Part shown: one piece after another, positions 34,254-42,740 of the stretch
Position numbering within the stretch: the stretch's first letter is position 1
Layout of the letters: every line of letters starts with the position of its first letter
NCBI GenBank assembly: GCA_029781975.1
Contig: JAKOVQ010000015.1
Coordinates: 62,001 to 126,000 of the forward strand
Length of the DNA stretch: 64,000 nucleotides
From: Acidobacteriota bacterium
Lineage (GTDB): Bacteria > Acidobacteriota > Thermoanaerobaculia > UBA5066
Reading direction: 5' to 3'
Notes under the pieces: generated by a model
What the model was told of the DNA's origin: nothing
The model's database searches: none
The model's input: only the letters and a program-made list of their open reading frames with translations
Program-made: the position numbers and the translations under genes

Positions 34254-34270
34254 CTGGCACGAGCGTCGCA
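34254..34270 (+). promoter_or_regulatory. Sigma-54-like -24/-12 site before the FecR/DUF6600 gene
   Basis: CTGGCACG-AGCG-TCGCA has the GG (34256-34257) and GC (34268-34269) dinucleotides separated by exactly 10 bp. It matches the YTGGCACG-N4-TTGCW consensus with one mismatch. Transcription would start about 15 nt before ATG 34296, which has its own GGAGG site. Neither rpoN nor an enhancer-binding protein is in the window. Confidence 0.35.
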
Positions 34271-34295
34271 AGGAATCTGGGCGGAGGTTGCGGAG

Positions 34296-36794
34296 ATGCG
34301 AGAGACCAGTCTCAACCGCACCGCCTTGTCGGTTGCCGTCGCCATCCTCCTCGCCGGCCCGGGGACTGCCGCCGCCCAGCGGGAGGGGTACACGTACCTC
34401 TCCTACGTCGGCTCGGAGGTCTCCCTCGTCTCCTCCGCCGACGGCGAGCAGGGCGCTCGCGCGAACACGCCCGTCCTCGCCGGCGACGTCGTCTCGACCG
34501 GCCCGTCGTCGCGAGCGGAGGCGATCCTGGCCGACGGGGGCGTCCTGCGCGTCGACGTGAGGACCCGGGTCCGCTTCGACCGGCTCGCCAGGACCTACGA
34601 GGCGACCGACGACCGGAACGCCTTCTTCGTCGAGCGCGGCGCCGTGTCGCTCCAGCAGTCCGTCCCCACGACCCGGGACGCGGCCTCCCGCATCGACACG
34701 GACGACGTGACCGTCCTCGTCTCCGAGAAGGGGATCGTCCGCGTCGACACCGGCCGGAGAGGGACCGAGGTCTACGTCCTCGAGGGCGCGGCCGAGGTGA
34801 ACGCCCGGACCGGGCGGGCGCTCCTCCGCGCGGGGGAGTACGCCTACGTGAGCGGCTCCTCGGAGATCGAGGTCGACGCCGTGGACGTCCCCCGCGACCG
34901 CTTCACCCTCTTCGTCGAGGAGCGGCTCGACCGCCTGACGAGCGGGAGCGTCCCGCGCTACGTCAACGCCGACTACTCCTACGACTACGCCGCGTCCGAC
35001 TTCGACGCCTACGGGAGCTGGGTCTGGGTCTCCGACGTCGGGTCGTACTGCTGGCGTCCCACGGTGGGGGCCGACTGGCGGCCCTACACCCTCGGCACCT
35101 GGCGCTGGACGCCGGCCGGCCTGACCTGGTGCTCCTACGAGCCCTGGGGCTGGCTCCCCTACCACTACGGGACCTGGACCTTCGGCGCCGGCGTCGGCTG
35201 GTGCTGGTCTCCCGGCGTCGTTTACTCGCCCGCCTGGGTCTACTGGGCCTACACGCCTTCGTGGGTCGGCTGGTGCCCGATGGGCTACTACGGCGCCTCC
35301 TGGTGGCGTCACGGGGGCCACGGCGGCCGGTACGGCCACGGCGGGTGGAACGACTACTACCACCTCCGGGGCCCCGTCGACATGGGCCGCGTCGATCCCC
35401 GGGGCTGGAACTACGTTTCGGTCTCCAGGCTCGGAGAGCGCCTCGATCCCTCGCGGGACATTCGTCACGGCGAGCAGGTCGGCTTCCGTGGGGGAGAGCG
35501 AGGCCTCGTCGCCACCTCGCCGCTCCGGATCGAACGGGGCCGGTCGGGATCGATGGTGACCGCCGTCCAGGACGCGGTCCGGCGCGTGCCGCTCGAGGCC
35601 GGCCTCGAGGGGCGCGGCTCGGGGCGGAACCCCGACGCCACCCTCACCTCGATCCTGGGCCGCGACAGGACCCTCGGGCCGGCCGCGACCGCCGTGCTCG
35701 ACAGGTCGCGGGCCGTGCCCGGACGCGACCCCGCGTACAGGCCGATCACGGTCGACCGGATCGCCTCGGCCTCGCCCGGCCGGGAGGAGGGACGCTCCCC
35801 CGGCGGCGGGTCGGCTTTGGGTCGCGAGGTCCCGCGCGGGGGGACGGCCGGTCCGCCCGTCTCCGCCCGGGAAGGGGCCGTCCTGGGCGGCGGCTTCGGC
35901 TCCGAGGGGGCGGGACGCGGGACGCCTGCGGGCACGATGCGCGACGGGGACCCGTCGTCGGGACGGACCGATCCCTGGCGCGAGAGCTCCGGCGTCGGAC
36001 CCTCGCGAAGCGCCCCTTCGGCGTCCGGACGCCTCGACACGGCTGGCCGCCGCGAAGGCGACCTCCCCGCGTCGCCGGCCCCGCGCGACAGGGCCGTGCC
36101 GCGAGGGGACGACGGCTGGCGCTCCCCGTCGGCCACGACCTCCCCGGGCTTCGTCGGCGGCTCCCGCGGCGACAGGCCTCCGGCGGACGGGAGCGAGCGG
36201 GCCGGTGGGACGCTGCGCCCCGCCGAGCCGCTCAGGCGTTCTCCCGCTCCCGCGCCCGAGACCGGCTCCGGGCGGGTGACCGCCCCCGCGCCCCCTTCGA
36301 CGGCCCCCGCGCTGCGCGCCGAGCCCCGCTCGGAGGGGTGGCGCACGGCCCCCCCGAGCGGTGAGCCCTCTTCGCGCCCCGAGCCGTACCGCTCGGACGG
36401 GTGGCGCTCCAGCCGCTCCAACGGCCCTGAGCCGTCCTATCGTGGCTCGGCCCCTCCGCGGGACACCTCCCCGCGGGGGTGGTCGGCGGCTCCCGGCTCC
36501 CGCCCGTACACGAGACCGGAGCCTCGCCCCTACCAGGAACCGAGGTCGTACTCGCCACCGGCGCCGCGCTCGTACCAGGAGCCACGCTCGTACTCGCCGC
36601 CGGCGCCGCGCTCGTACTCCGCCCCGTCTCCCCGCTCGTACGCGCCCCCCTCGGCGCCGCGGTCGTATTCAGCCCCGTCTCCCCGCTCCTACGGCGCGCC
36701 CTCGGCCCCCCGTTCGTACTCCGCCCCCTCGGCTCCCCGGGCCGCACCCGCCCCTTCCGGTGGCGGAAGAGGAGGACGAGGCGGACGCGGCTGA
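34296..36794 (+). CDS. Secreted FecR/DUF6600-type protein with a disordered Ser/Tyr/Pro repeat tail
   Basis: The 832-residue protein starts at an ATG with GGAGG 8 nt upstream and has a signal peptide ending GTAAAQ (about residue 28). Residues about 40-200 resemble a FecR domain (LAGDVVSTGPSSRAEAILAD, VYVLEGAAEVNARTGRALLR). Residues about 225-370 are dense in Trp/Tyr (YGSWVWVSDVGSYCWRP, LGTWRWTPAGLTWCSYEPWG), the DUF6600 pattern, ending in a Gly/His/Tyr-rich stretch. The C-terminal about 430 residues are Arg/Gly/Ser/Pro-rich and probably disordered, closing with repeats of the type PRSYSAPS and finally GGGRGGRGGRG. It is probably exported and surface- or envelope-associated. The function is unknown. 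Confidence 0.78.
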   Translation: MRETSLNRTALSVAVAILLAGPGTAAAQREGYTYLSYVGSEVSLVSSADGEQGARANTPVLAGDVVSTGPSSRAEAILADGGVLRVDVRTRVRFDRLARTYEATDDRNAFFVERGAVSLQQSVPTTRDAASRIDTDDVTVLVSEKGIVRVDTGRRGTEVYVLEGAAEVNARTGRALLRAGEYAYVSGSSEIEVDAVDVPRDRFTLFVEERLDRLTSGSVPRYVNADYSYDYAASDFDAYGSWVWVSDVGSYCWRPTVGADWRPYTLGTWRWTPAGLTWCSYEPWGWLPYHYGTWTFGAGVGWCWSPGVVYSPAWVYWAYTPSWVGWCPMGYYGASWWRHGGHGGRYGHGGWNDYYHLRGPVDMGRVDPRGWNYVSVSRLGERLDPSRDIRHGEQVGFRGGERGLVATSPLRIERGRSGSMVTAVQDAVRRVPLEAGLEGRGSGRNPDATLTSILGRDRTLGPAATAVLDRSRAVPGRDPAYRPITVDRIASASPGREEGRSPGGGSALGREVPRGGTAGPPVSAREGAVLGGGFGSEGAGRGTPAGTMRDGDPSSGRTDPWRESSGVGPSRSAPSASGRLDTAGRREGDLPASPAPRDRAVPRGDDGWRSPSATTSPGFVGGSRGDRPPADGSERAGGTLRPAEPLRRSPAPAPETGSGRVTAPAPPSTAPALRAEPRSEGWRTAPPSGEPSSRPEPYRSDGWRSSRSNGPEPSYRGSAPPRDTSPRGWSAAPGSRPYTRPEPRPYQEPRSYSPPAPRSYQEPRSYSPPAPRSYSAPSPRSYAPPSAPRSYSAPSPRSYGAPSAPRSYSAPSAPRAAPAPSGGGRGGRGGRG
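36520..36745 (+). repeat. Short degenerate coding repeats (PRSYxxP units)
   Basis: About ten degenerate repeats of 24-30 bp, each coding for a unit like APRSYSAPS or EPRSYSPPA, form the last 75 residues before the RGG end of the FecR/DUF6600 protein. The copies differ mainly in third positions. Confidence 0.75.
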
Positions 36795-36801
36795 CGCCCC
36801 C

Positions 36802-36807
36802 TAGAAT
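36802..36807 (+). promoter_or_regulatory. -10-like hexamer (TAGAAT) before the small membrane-protein gene
   Basis: TAGAAT ends 6 nt before GTG 36814 and begins 8 nt after the preceding stop codon. No -35 is obvious. The identical hexamer at the same distance precedes the response regulator at 37516. Confidence 0.45.
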
Positions 36808-36813
36808 GGCCTG

Positions 36814-37074
36814 GTGTCCGACGAGTCCCGCGCGGGCCGCTTCGTCCGCTTCCTCGTGGCGTTCTACTTCCTCGAGGCCGGCCTCTTCCTGATCCTGGCC
36901 CCGTGGAGCCGCCTCTGGCTCTACCGGGTCGTCCTTCGCGCGCCCGCCTCCTGGCAAGGGCTCCTCGCGGAGCCGTGGTTCCGTGGATTCGTCGCGGGCC
37001 TCGGCGTCCTGCACCTCTTCCTCGCGGCCCGCGAGCTCCGGACGCCCCGCTCCCGCGCGGGGGCCCCCGCGTGA
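36814..37074 (+). CDS. Small two-helix membrane protein of unknown function
   Basis: The 86-residue protein has two hydrophobic segments, FVRFLVAFYFLEAGLFLILA (about 10-29) and GFVAGLGVLHLFLAA (about 59-73), with arginine-rich flanks. No family is recognised. The start is GTG 36814. The TGA stop overlaps the GTG of acpS (GTGA), so the two genes are coupled and the protein may sit near lipid synthesis (inference from position only). Confidence 0.65.
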   Translation: MSDESRAGRFVRFLVAFYFLEAGLFLILAPWSRLWLYRVVLRAPASWQGLLAEPWFRGFVAGLGVLHLFLAARELRTPRSRAGAPA

Positions 37075-37505
37075 CCCGGCTCCGCGAGGAGCTGGCCGCC
37101 GCCGCCTACCCTCCGGGCGGCTCGGTCGTCGGGATCGGGATCGACCTCTGCGAGATCGAGCGGATCGCCGAGGCGCTGGTGCGGCACCCGGGCCGCTTCC
37201 TCGAGCGCGTCTGCGTCCCGGGCGAGGTCCGGCGCCCGCCCGGCTCGCCCCGCTTCGCCGAGCACGTGGCGGGCCTGTTCGCCGCCAAGGAGGCCGCGAT
37301 GAAGGCCCTGGGCACCGGGATGAGGGGGGTCGCCTTCCGCGAGATCGCCGTCGCCCGCGTCTCGGGAGGCCCTCCCCGCCTCGCCCTCCTCGGGCGCGCG
37401 CGCGAGCGCGCCGACGCCCTCGGCGTGACCGCGGCCCACGTGACGATCACGCACTCGCGGACCGAGGCGGCGGCCGTCGTCCTCCTCCTGGCCCCGTCCG
37501 CCTAG
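37071..37505 (+). CDS. acpS: Holo-[acyl-carrier-protein] synthase AcpS
   Basis: Transfers 4'-phosphopantetheine from CoA to acyl carrier protein. The 144 residues start at GTG 37071. Magnesium-binding motifs are VGIGIDLCEIERI (Asp in GIGID) and LFAAKEAAMKALG (Glu). The end has the conserved HVTITHSRTEAAAVVLL. The first about 20 residues are slightly longer than usual. The TAG stop forms part of the TAGAAT element of the next gene. Confidence 0.93.
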   Translation: MTRLREELAAAAYPPGGSVVGIGIDLCEIERIAEALVRHPGRFLERVCVPGEVRRPPGSPRFAEHVAGLFAAKEAAMKALGTGMRGVAFREIAVARVSGGPPRLALLGRARERADALGVTAAHVTITHSRTEAAAVVLLLAPSA

Positions 37506-37508
37506 AAT
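37503..37508 (+). promoter_or_regulatory. -10-like hexamer (TAGAAT) before the single-domain response regulator
   Basis: TAGAAT overlaps the acpS stop and ends 7 nt before ATG 37516, again suggesting a leaderless transcript. Confidence 0.45.
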
Positions 37509-37515
37509 CCCGGGG

Positions 37516-37917
37516 ATGGCGTCCACCGGCCTCCCGCTTCCCGGACGGAGGATCCTCGTCGTCGACGACGAGCCCTACATCCTCAAGATCCTCTCGTTCA
37601 AGCTCCGCCTGGCCGGGATGGTCCCCTTCGAGGCGACCTGCGGCGAGGAGGCCCTCCGGCTGGCGCGGGAGACCCTCCCCGACCTCGTCCTCCTCGACGT
37701 CTCGCTCTCCCCGGGCCTGACGGGGTTCGACGTCTGCCGCATCCTGAAGGAGAACCCCCGGACGAACCCGCTGCCCGTGGTGATGCTGACGGCCCGGAAC
37801 CACCCCGCCGAGCGCGAGCAGGGGCTCCGGCTCGGCGCCCGCCTCTACCTCACCAAGCCGTTCTCGACGAAGGTCCTGCTCGAGGAGATCGAGAGGGCCC
37901 TGTCGGTCCCGGGCTGA
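37516..37917 (+). CDS. Single-domain response regulator (CheY-like)
   Basis: The 133-residue stand-alone receiver has the acidic pocket VVDDEP (15-20), the phospho-acceptor Asp61 in LVLLDVSLSP, Thr in VMLTARN and Lys in YLTKPFS. All phosphorylation residues are present. There is no output domain, so it acts by protein interaction or as a phosphorelay intermediate. A small insertion (SLSPGLTGFD) follows the Asp. No kinase is adjacent. The gene converges on rplQ, with a strong hairpin between them. Confidence 0.9.
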   Translation: MASTGLPLPGRRILVVDDEPYILKILSFKLRLAGMVPFEATCGEEALRLARETLPDLVLLDVSLSPGLTGFDVCRILKENPRTNPLPVVMLTARNHPAEREQGLRLGARLYLTKPFSTKVLLEEIERALSVPG

Positions 37918-37938
37918 GGGCAGGGGCTCCGAAACAGA

Positions 37939-37962
37939 TCGGGGCGCCCGAGGGCGCCCCGA
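37939..37962. terminator. Bidirectional hairpin between the response regulator and rplQ
   Basis: TCGGGGCGCCC and GGGCGCCCCGA are perfect 11-nt inverted repeats around GA (effective stem 10 bp with a 4-nt loop). The hairpin lies 21 nt after the response-regulator stop and 39 nt after the rplQ stop on the other strand. No T-run follows on either side. Confidence 0.65.
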
Positions 37963-38001
37963 CGGTGAACGATCGAACCGGGAGACCGTCCCGGAGCCGG
38001 G

Positions 38002-38694
38002 TCAGCCTCCGCCCACCTTGCGGGGGGTCGCGGAGCGGGTGCTCCCCCCCTTCTTCTCCGGCTTGGGGCCCTTCGGGGCCTTCGCCGCCTTGGAGGCTCC
38101 CGCCTTGGGCTCCGCCTTCGGCTTCGACGGCTTCGACGCCTTCGGCTTGGCAGGCTTCTTCTCGGTGGACCCTTCGGTCGCGGCCTCCGGGGCGGCGCCG
38201 GCCTTCTCGGCCTTCTCGCCCTCGGCGGCCTCGCCCTTCCCCTTGCCCGTCACGAGGCGCCGGGCCTTGTCGAGGAGGGACTCCTTCTTGTCGGTCGCCG
38301 CCTTCTCGGCCGCCTTCTTCTCGGCGCGCCGCTGCGCGAAGTCGAAGTCGACGAACTCGAGGATCGCCATCTCCGCGCCGTCGCCCGGACGCTGGCCGAG
38401 CTTCATGATGCGCGTGTAGCCCCCGGCCCGCGTGGTGAAGCGCGGGGCGATCTCGTCGAAGAGGCGCTTGACCGAGTCCTTGTCGATGGTCCGGGCGGCG
38501 AGCCTCCGCGCGTGGAGCCCGCCCCGCTTGCCGAGGGTGACGAGCTTCTCGGCGAGGGGCCGGAGCTCCTTGGCCTTCGGGAGCGTCGTCGTGATCCTCT
38601 CGTGCGTGAGGAGGGAGTTGAGCTGGTTGCGGAAGAGGGCCTTTCGGTGGGCGGTGGTCCTGCCCAGCTTCCGGCCTGCGCGGTTGTGCTGCAT
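38002..38694 (-). CDS. rplQ: Ribosomal protein bL17 with long Ala/Lys/Pro-rich tail
   Basis: Large-subunit protein near the exit tunnel. Residues 1-118 are the usual bL17 fold ([40 protein letters not shown]-like block, [13 protein letters not shown] region). The remaining about 110 residues are a low-complexity basic tail ([17 protein letters not shown]) that nearly doubles the size of the protein. Similar tails occur on uL22, uL30 and uS5 in this cluster. It is the last gene of the alpha group and follows rpoA by 10 nt. Confidence 0.93.
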   Translation of the reverse strand: MQHNRAGRKLGRTTAHRKALFRNQLNSLLTHERITTTLPKAKELRPLAEKLVTLGKRGGLHARRLAARTIDKDSVKRLFDEIAPRFTTRAGGYTRIMKLGQRPGDGAEMAILEFVDFDFAQRRAEKKAAEKAATDKKESLLDKARRLVTGKGKGEAAEGEKAEKAGAAPEAATEGSTEKKPAKPKASKPSKPKAEPKAGASKAAKAPKGPKPEKKGGSTRSATPRKVGGG

Positions 38695-38704
38695 CGACGC
38701 GTCC

Positions 38705-39676
38705 TTACCGCCCCGCGCCCGTCGGAGCCTCGATCTTCATCCCGAAGGCGAGGCCCTTCTCGCGGAGGATGTCCTTGATCTCGTTCAGGCTCTTGCGCCC
38801 GAAGTTCTTGGTCTCGAGCATCTCCTTCTCGGTCTTCTGGACGAGCTCGCGGAGCGTCCGGATGCCCGCGTTCTTCAGGCAGTTGGCGCTCCTCACGGAG
38901 AGCTCCAGCTCCTCGACGCTCGTGTCGAGCAGCGCGTCGAGCTCGCTCTGGGGGAGGTCCGGGCCGGCGCCCGCGCTCCCCTCCTCGGTCTCCACGTTCA
39001 CGAAGATCGCGAGGTGGTCGCGGAGGAGGACGGCGGCCATGCCGACCGCGTCGCGGGGGGAGATGGTGCCATTGGTCCAGACGTCGAGGACGAGCTTGTC
39101 GTAGTCGGTGGCCTGCCCGACGCGGGCCGCCTCGACGTGGTAGTTCACCCGCCGGACCGGCGAGTGGGCCGAGTCGAGCGGGATGGTCCCGATCGGGGCC
39201 TCGGGGTCGAAGTTCCGGTCCGCCGGGACGTACCCGCGGCCGCGGGCGACGGTCGCCTCCAGCCGGAGGCGCCCCCCGTCGGCGAGCGTCGCGACCGGCG
39301 CCTCGGGGTTGAGGATCTCGACCTGCGCGTCGTCCTCGAACGAGTCCGCCGTGACCGGCCCCTTCGCCTTGGCGTCGAGGACCAGGGTCCGCGGCTCGTC
39401 GCCGTGGAGCCTCAGGGCGAGGCCCTTCAGGTTGAGGACGATGTCCGTCACGTCCTCGACGACGCCCGGCATCGCCGTGAACTCGTGCTCCACGCCGTCG
39501 ATCTTGACCGCGGTGATCGCCGCCCCCTCGATGGACGAGAGGAGGACGCGCCGCAGGGCGTTTCCGATGGTGGTTCCCCAGCCGCGCTCGAGCGGCTGAG
39601 CGGTGAAGCGGCCGTAGGTCGCGGACTCCTCCTCGACGTCGAGGCGGTTCGGCCTCTGGAAGCCCTTCCACATCAT
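38705..39676 (-). CDS. rpoA: DNA-directed RNA polymerase subunit alpha
   Basis: Assembles RNA polymerase and contacts UP elements and activators. The 323 residues comprise the N-terminal dimerisation domain (about 1-235, [34 protein letters not shown]) and the C-terminal domain (about 250-315, [33 protein letters not shown]). I start at ATG 39676 (MMWKGFQRP) with GGGAG about 10 nt upstream; the frame allows eight further residues. It lies between rpsD and rplQ. Confidence 0.97.
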   Translation of the reverse strand: MMWKGFQRPNRLDVEEESATYGRFTAQPLERGWGTTIGNALRRVLLSSIEGAAITAVKIDGVEHEFTAMPGVVEDVTDIVLNLKGLALRLHGDEPRTLVLDAKAKGPVTADSFEDDAQVEILNPEAPVATLADGGRLRLEATVARGRGYVPADRNFDPEAPIGTIPLDSAHSPVRRVNYHVEAARVGQATDYDKLVLDVWTNGTISPRDAVGMAAVLLRDHLAIFVNVETEEGSAGAGPDLPQSELDALLDTSVEELELSVRSANCLKNAGIRTLRELVQKTEKEMLETKNFGRKSLNEIKDILREKGLAFGMKIEAPTGAGR

Positions 39677-39710
39677 GGTGCTCGTTCTCCCTTCGCTCAA
39701 CGCTCGGCCG

Positions 39711-40337
39711 TCACTTGCTGTAGAGCTCGACGATCAGCTTCTCGTTCACCGCCAGGGAGACGTCCTCGCGCTTCGGAAGCGTGACGACCTTCCCCTGGAA
39801 CTCCGACGCGTTCAGCTCCAGCCAGGCCGGGACTCCCCGGGCCTTCGCCCCTTCCAGGGCGCCCACGACGAGGGGGTTCTGCCGGCTCTTGTCCTTGATC
39901 GCGACGACGGCGCCCTGCGCGACCACGAAGCTCGGGATGTCGACCTTCCGGCCGTTCACCTTCACGTGGCCGTGGCGGACCAGCTGCCGGGCCTGCTCGC
40001 GCGACGAGGCGAACCCGAGCCGGTGGACGACGTTGTCGAGGCGGCGCTCGAGGAGCGAGAGGAGGTTCTCGCCCGTCACGCCCCGCATCCGCTCGGCCTT
40101 CTCGAAGGTGAGGCGGAACTGGGTCTCCAGGAGGCCGTAGAACCTCTTGACCTTCTGCTTCTCGCGCAGCTGGATGCCGTAGCCGAGGATCTTCGAGCGG
40201 CGGCGTCCGTGCTGGCCCGGGGGGAAGTTGCGGCGCTCGATGGCGCACTTGTTGGAGAAGCAGCGGTCGCCCTTGAGGAAGAGCTTCATCCCCTCGCGCC
40301 GGCAGAGCCGGCAGACGGACTCACAGTAACGGGCCAC
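39711..40337 (-). CDS. rpsD: Ribosomal protein uS4 (zinc-binding form)
   Basis: Primary 16S rRNA-binding protein and, in characterised systems, a translational repressor of its own operon. The 208 residues begin with four cysteines, CESVCRLC and DRCFSNKC, a zinc ribbon (C+ form). The S4 RNA-binding domain follows ([39 protein letters not shown]). The start is GTG 40337. A structured leader of about 290 nt separates it from rpsK, in contrast to the tight packing of the other cluster genes. Confidence 0.97.
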   Translation of the reverse strand: MARYCESVCRLCRREGMKLFLKGDRCFSNKCAIERRNFPPGQHGRRRSKILGYGIQLREKQKVKRFYGLLETQFRLTFEKAERMRGVTGENLLSLLERRLDNVVHRLGFASSREQARQLVRHGHVKVNGRKVDIPSFVVAQGAVVAIKDKSRQNPLVVGALEGAKARGVPAWLELNASEFQGKVVTLPKREDVSLAVNEKLIVELYSK

Positions 40338-40624
40338 GGGTGTCGGGACCTCCCCTTCGACTCCGTCGTTTCCTCTCTCACCCTTCGTCCCGGCCCGGAA
40401 TCGGGAGCCGGTTTACGGGTGCCGGTCCGCGAGGGACCGGTTCCTTCGCTCGTCCGCCCGCGCCGTGCGGGCGGGGACCCGGCCGTTCCCCGCCGCCCCG
40501 GAGGGCGCCGCGGGACGGCCCGCGCCGGCCGCCGGTGGGGATCCTGGGAAGCGGCCCCACCGGGGGCGGCGCCGGGCTCCGGGACGTGCCGGCGCCCGGG
40601 CCGGCTGGTCAGGATATCAGACCG
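40338..40624 (-). promoter_or_regulatory. Structured leader upstream of rpsD (candidate alpha-operon autoregulatory RNA)
   Basis: This 287-nt gap holds no gene but four GC-rich hairpins. They are 40422-40440 (CCGGTCC/GGACCGG), 40454-40474 (CCGCCCGC/GCGGGCGG), 40532-40563 (CCGGTGGGG/CCCCACCGG) and 40568-40596 (GGCGCCGGG/CCGGCGCC). At its upstream end the minus strand has TGATATCCT (40619-40611), an extended -10. A separate transcript carrying rpsD-rpoA-rplQ with a long folded leader is likely. Binding by uS4 is an analogy to other bacteria, not shown by sequence. Confidence 0.55.
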
Positions 40625-41026
40625 TCAGACGCGCCGCCGCTTCCGCGGCCGGCACCCGTTGTGCGGGATGGGGGTGACGTCGCGGATCGACTTGATGTCG
40701 AGCCCGGCGGCCGCCAGGGCGCGAATGGCGCTCTCGCGCCCGGCTCCCGGCCCCTTCACCCTCACGTCCAGGCTCCTGACGCCGTGCTCCTGGGCGAGCT
40801 GCGCCGCGTTCTGGGCGGCGAGCTGCGCGGCGAAGGGAGTCCCCTTCCGGGAGCCCTTGAAGCCGATCCGGCCCGCGGACGACCAGGACAGGACGTTCCC
40901 CGCCGGGTCCGTGATGGCGACGATGGTGTTGTTGAAGGACGCCTGCACCGACGCCGTCGCGTGCGGGACGTTCTTCTTCTCCTTCTTGGGGCCCTTCTTC
41001 CGGCCCTTGGCTTCGGCAGCGGCCAT
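40625..41026 (-). CDS. rpsK: Ribosomal protein uS11
   Basis: Small-subunit platform protein contacting mRNA near the E site. The 133 residues include the conserved blocks [40 protein letters not shown] and [18 protein letters not shown] at the C-terminus. A short Lys-rich N-terminal extension ([15 protein letters not shown]) is present. It follows rpsM by 15 nt. Confidence 0.98.
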   Translation of the reverse strand: MAAAEAKGRKKGPKKEKKNVPHATASVQASFNNTIVAITDPAGNVLSWSSAGRIGFKGSRKGTPFAAQLAAQNAAQLAQEHGVRSLDVRVKGPGAGRESAIRALAAAGLDIKSIRDVTPIPHNGCRPRKRRRV

Positions 41027-41041
41027 CGGCTCTCCTCGTTC

Positions 41042-41425
41042 CTACTTCTTCGTCGCCTTCTTCTTGCCGGCGACCGCGCCCTTCCGCGGGCCCTTGCGGG
41101 TCCGGGCGTTCGTGTGGGTCCTCTGCCCGCGGACAGGCAGGCCGCGGCGGTGACGGAGACCGCGGTAGCAACCGATGTCCATGAGGCGCTTGATGTCCTG
41201 GGCCACCTCCTTGCGAAGGTCGCCCTCCACCTTGACGTCCTCCTGGATCTTCTTTCGGATCTTGCTCACCTCGTCCTCGGAGAGGTCCTTGACGCGGGTG
41301 TCCGGGCTGACCCGGGCGTCCGTGCAGATCCGCTGGGCCGTCGAGCGGCCGATCCCGAAGATGTACGTGAGTCCGATCTCCACGCGCTTGTTGGGGGGGA
41401 GATCCACGCCGGCGATTCGAGCCAT
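41042..41425 (-). CDS. rpsM: Ribosomal protein uS13
   Basis: Head protein that contacts the P-site tRNA and bridges to the 50S subunit. It has 127 residues with [20 protein letters not shown] at the N-terminus, [10 protein letters not shown], and the C-terminal [20 protein letters not shown]. The tail ends KKKATKK. It is located between rpmJ and rpsK. Confidence 0.98.
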   Translation of the reverse strand: MARIAGVDLPPNKRVEIGLTYIFGIGRSTAQRICTDARVSPDTRVKDLSEDEVSKIRKKIQEDVKVEGDLRKEVAQDIKRLMDIGCYRGLRHRRGLPVRGQRTHTNARTRKGPRKGAVAGKKKATKK

Positions 41426-41502
41426 CTAGTTCTCCTGCTTCCTGGTCCTTCCCTCGACTGACGACTTCGGTCCGGCGCCGCGGGTGTCCGCCGCGCGCGG
41501 CC

Positions 41503-41616
41503 TCATCCCTGCCGCTGCTTGTGCTTCTGGTTCTCGCAGATGACGCGGACGACGCCGGCCCGGCGAATCACCTTGCACTTCGTACAGATCTTCTTGACGG
41601 ACGCGCGGACTTTCAT
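41503..41616 (-). CDS. rpmJ: Ribosomal protein bL36
   Basis: A 37-residue protein read from ATG 41616 to TGA 41505-41503: [19 protein letters not shown] followed by [18 protein letters not shown]. The zinc ligands are CTKC, the later Cys and the His four residues on (CENQKH), the C+ form. It sits between infA (54 nt upstream) and rpsM, the normal position at the spc/alpha boundary. Confidence 0.97.
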   Translation of the reverse strand: MKVRASVKKICTKCKVIRRAGVVRVICENQKHKQRQG

Positions 41617-41669
41617 GTCTCTCTTCCGGCTCTCCCCCGGCCCCGCGGGCCGTGGGACGGGCCGCCCTC

Positions 41670-41888
41670 CTACTTGTAGCGATAGATGATCCGGCCCCGG
41701 TTCAGGTCGTACGGCGAGAGCTCCACGAGGACCTTGTCGCCGGGCAGGATCCGGATGAAGTGCTTGCGCATCTTCCCGGAGATGTGAGCGAGCACCTGGT
41801 GCTTGTTGTCGAGCTCCACCTTGAACATCGCGTTCGGGAGGGGCTCGATCACGGTGGCGGTCACCTCGATGGCGTCTTCCTTAGACAT
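41670..41888 (-). CDS. infA: Translation initiation factor IF-1
   Basis: Binds the A site of the 30S subunit during initiation. The 72 residues of the S1-like OB fold begin [20 protein letters not shown] and end [13 protein letters not shown], with [17 protein letters not shown] in the middle. Length and sequence are entirely typical. It follows map by 12 nt. Confidence 0.98.
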   Translation of the reverse strand: MSKEDAIEVTATVIEPLPNAMFKVELDNKHQVLAHISGKMRKHFIRILPGDKVLVELSPYDLNRGRIIYRYK

Positions 41889-41900
41889 CCGTCCCTCGAA

Positions 41901-42740
41901 TCATGCGACGGCCCCGCCCGCGAGCGGGGCAGCCGCGTCGGGATACTCCGACTCGTCCGGCGCGCCCGGGACGACGCCGTCGGCGGTGTACCGCCCGAAA
42001 CCCAGGACGACCGGTCCCGACGCCGTGGCGACGACGGTGTGCTCCCAGTGCGCCGACGGGCGCCCGTCGAGGGTCGTCACCGTCCACCCGTCCGGTCCCA
42101 CGCGCACCTTGGCCGTCCCGAGGTTGAACATCGGTTCGATCGCGAGGGTCATCCCCTCGCGGATCGGCTCTCCCTTCCCGGCAGGGCCGTAGTTCGGGAC
42201 CTGCGGCTCCTCGTGGAGGGCCGTCCCGATTCCGTGTCCCACGAACTCGCGGACCACCCCGAAGCCGTGCTCCCGGGCCACCGCCTCCACCGCCGCGCCG
42301 ATGTCGCCCACGCGGCCTCCGACGCGGACCGCCTCCACGCCCGCCGAGAGCGCCCGCCGGGTCTCCACGACGAGCGTTCGGACCTTCTCGGGGACGGCGC
42401 CGACCAGCGCCGTCCGCGCCGCGTCGCCGTAGTAGCCGTCCACGATCGCGCCGAGGTCGAGGCCGACGATGTCCCCCTCGCGGAGCTTCCGCCTGGCGGA
42501 GGGGATGCCGTGGACCACCTCCTCGTTCACCGAGACGCAGATGGTCTTCGGGTAGCCCCGGTAGCCCGGGAAGGCGGCCTTCGCCCCCCGGCTCCGGATC
42601 CCCTCGGCGGCGATCCGGTCGATCTCCTCGGTCGAGACCCCGGGCTGGCAGGCGGCCACGCACTCGGCCAGGACCTCCTGGACCACCCGCGTGGCGCGCT
42701 CCATCCGGAGGATCTCGGACCTCCCCTTGCAGGTGATCAT
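41901..42740 (-). CDS. map: Methionine aminopeptidase type I
   Basis: Removes the initiator methionine from nascent proteins, a dimetal enzyme. It has 279 residues from the ATG overlapping the adk stop (ATGA). Metal and substrate residues are in VDGYYGDAARTALVG (two Asp), EFVGHGIGTALHEEP (His), TLAIEPMFN (Glu) and WEHTVVATASG (Glu). The C-terminal about 25 residues (DESEYPDAAAPLAGGAVA) are extra. The class is Ia-like, without an N-terminal extension. Confidence 0.96.
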   Translation of the reverse strand: MITCKGRSEILRMERATRVVQEVLAECVAACQPGVSTEEIDRIAAEGIRSRGAKAAFPGYRGYPKTICVSVNEEVVHGIPSARRKLREGDIVGLDLGAIVDGYYGDAARTALVGAVPEKVRTLVVETRRALSAGVEAVRVGGRVGDIGAAVEAVAREHGFGVVREFVGHGIGTALHEEPQVPNYGPAGKGEPIREGMTLAIEPMFNLGTAKVRVGPDGWTVTTLDGRPSAHWEHTVVATASGPVVLGFGRYTADGVVPGAPDESEYPDAAAPLAGGAVA

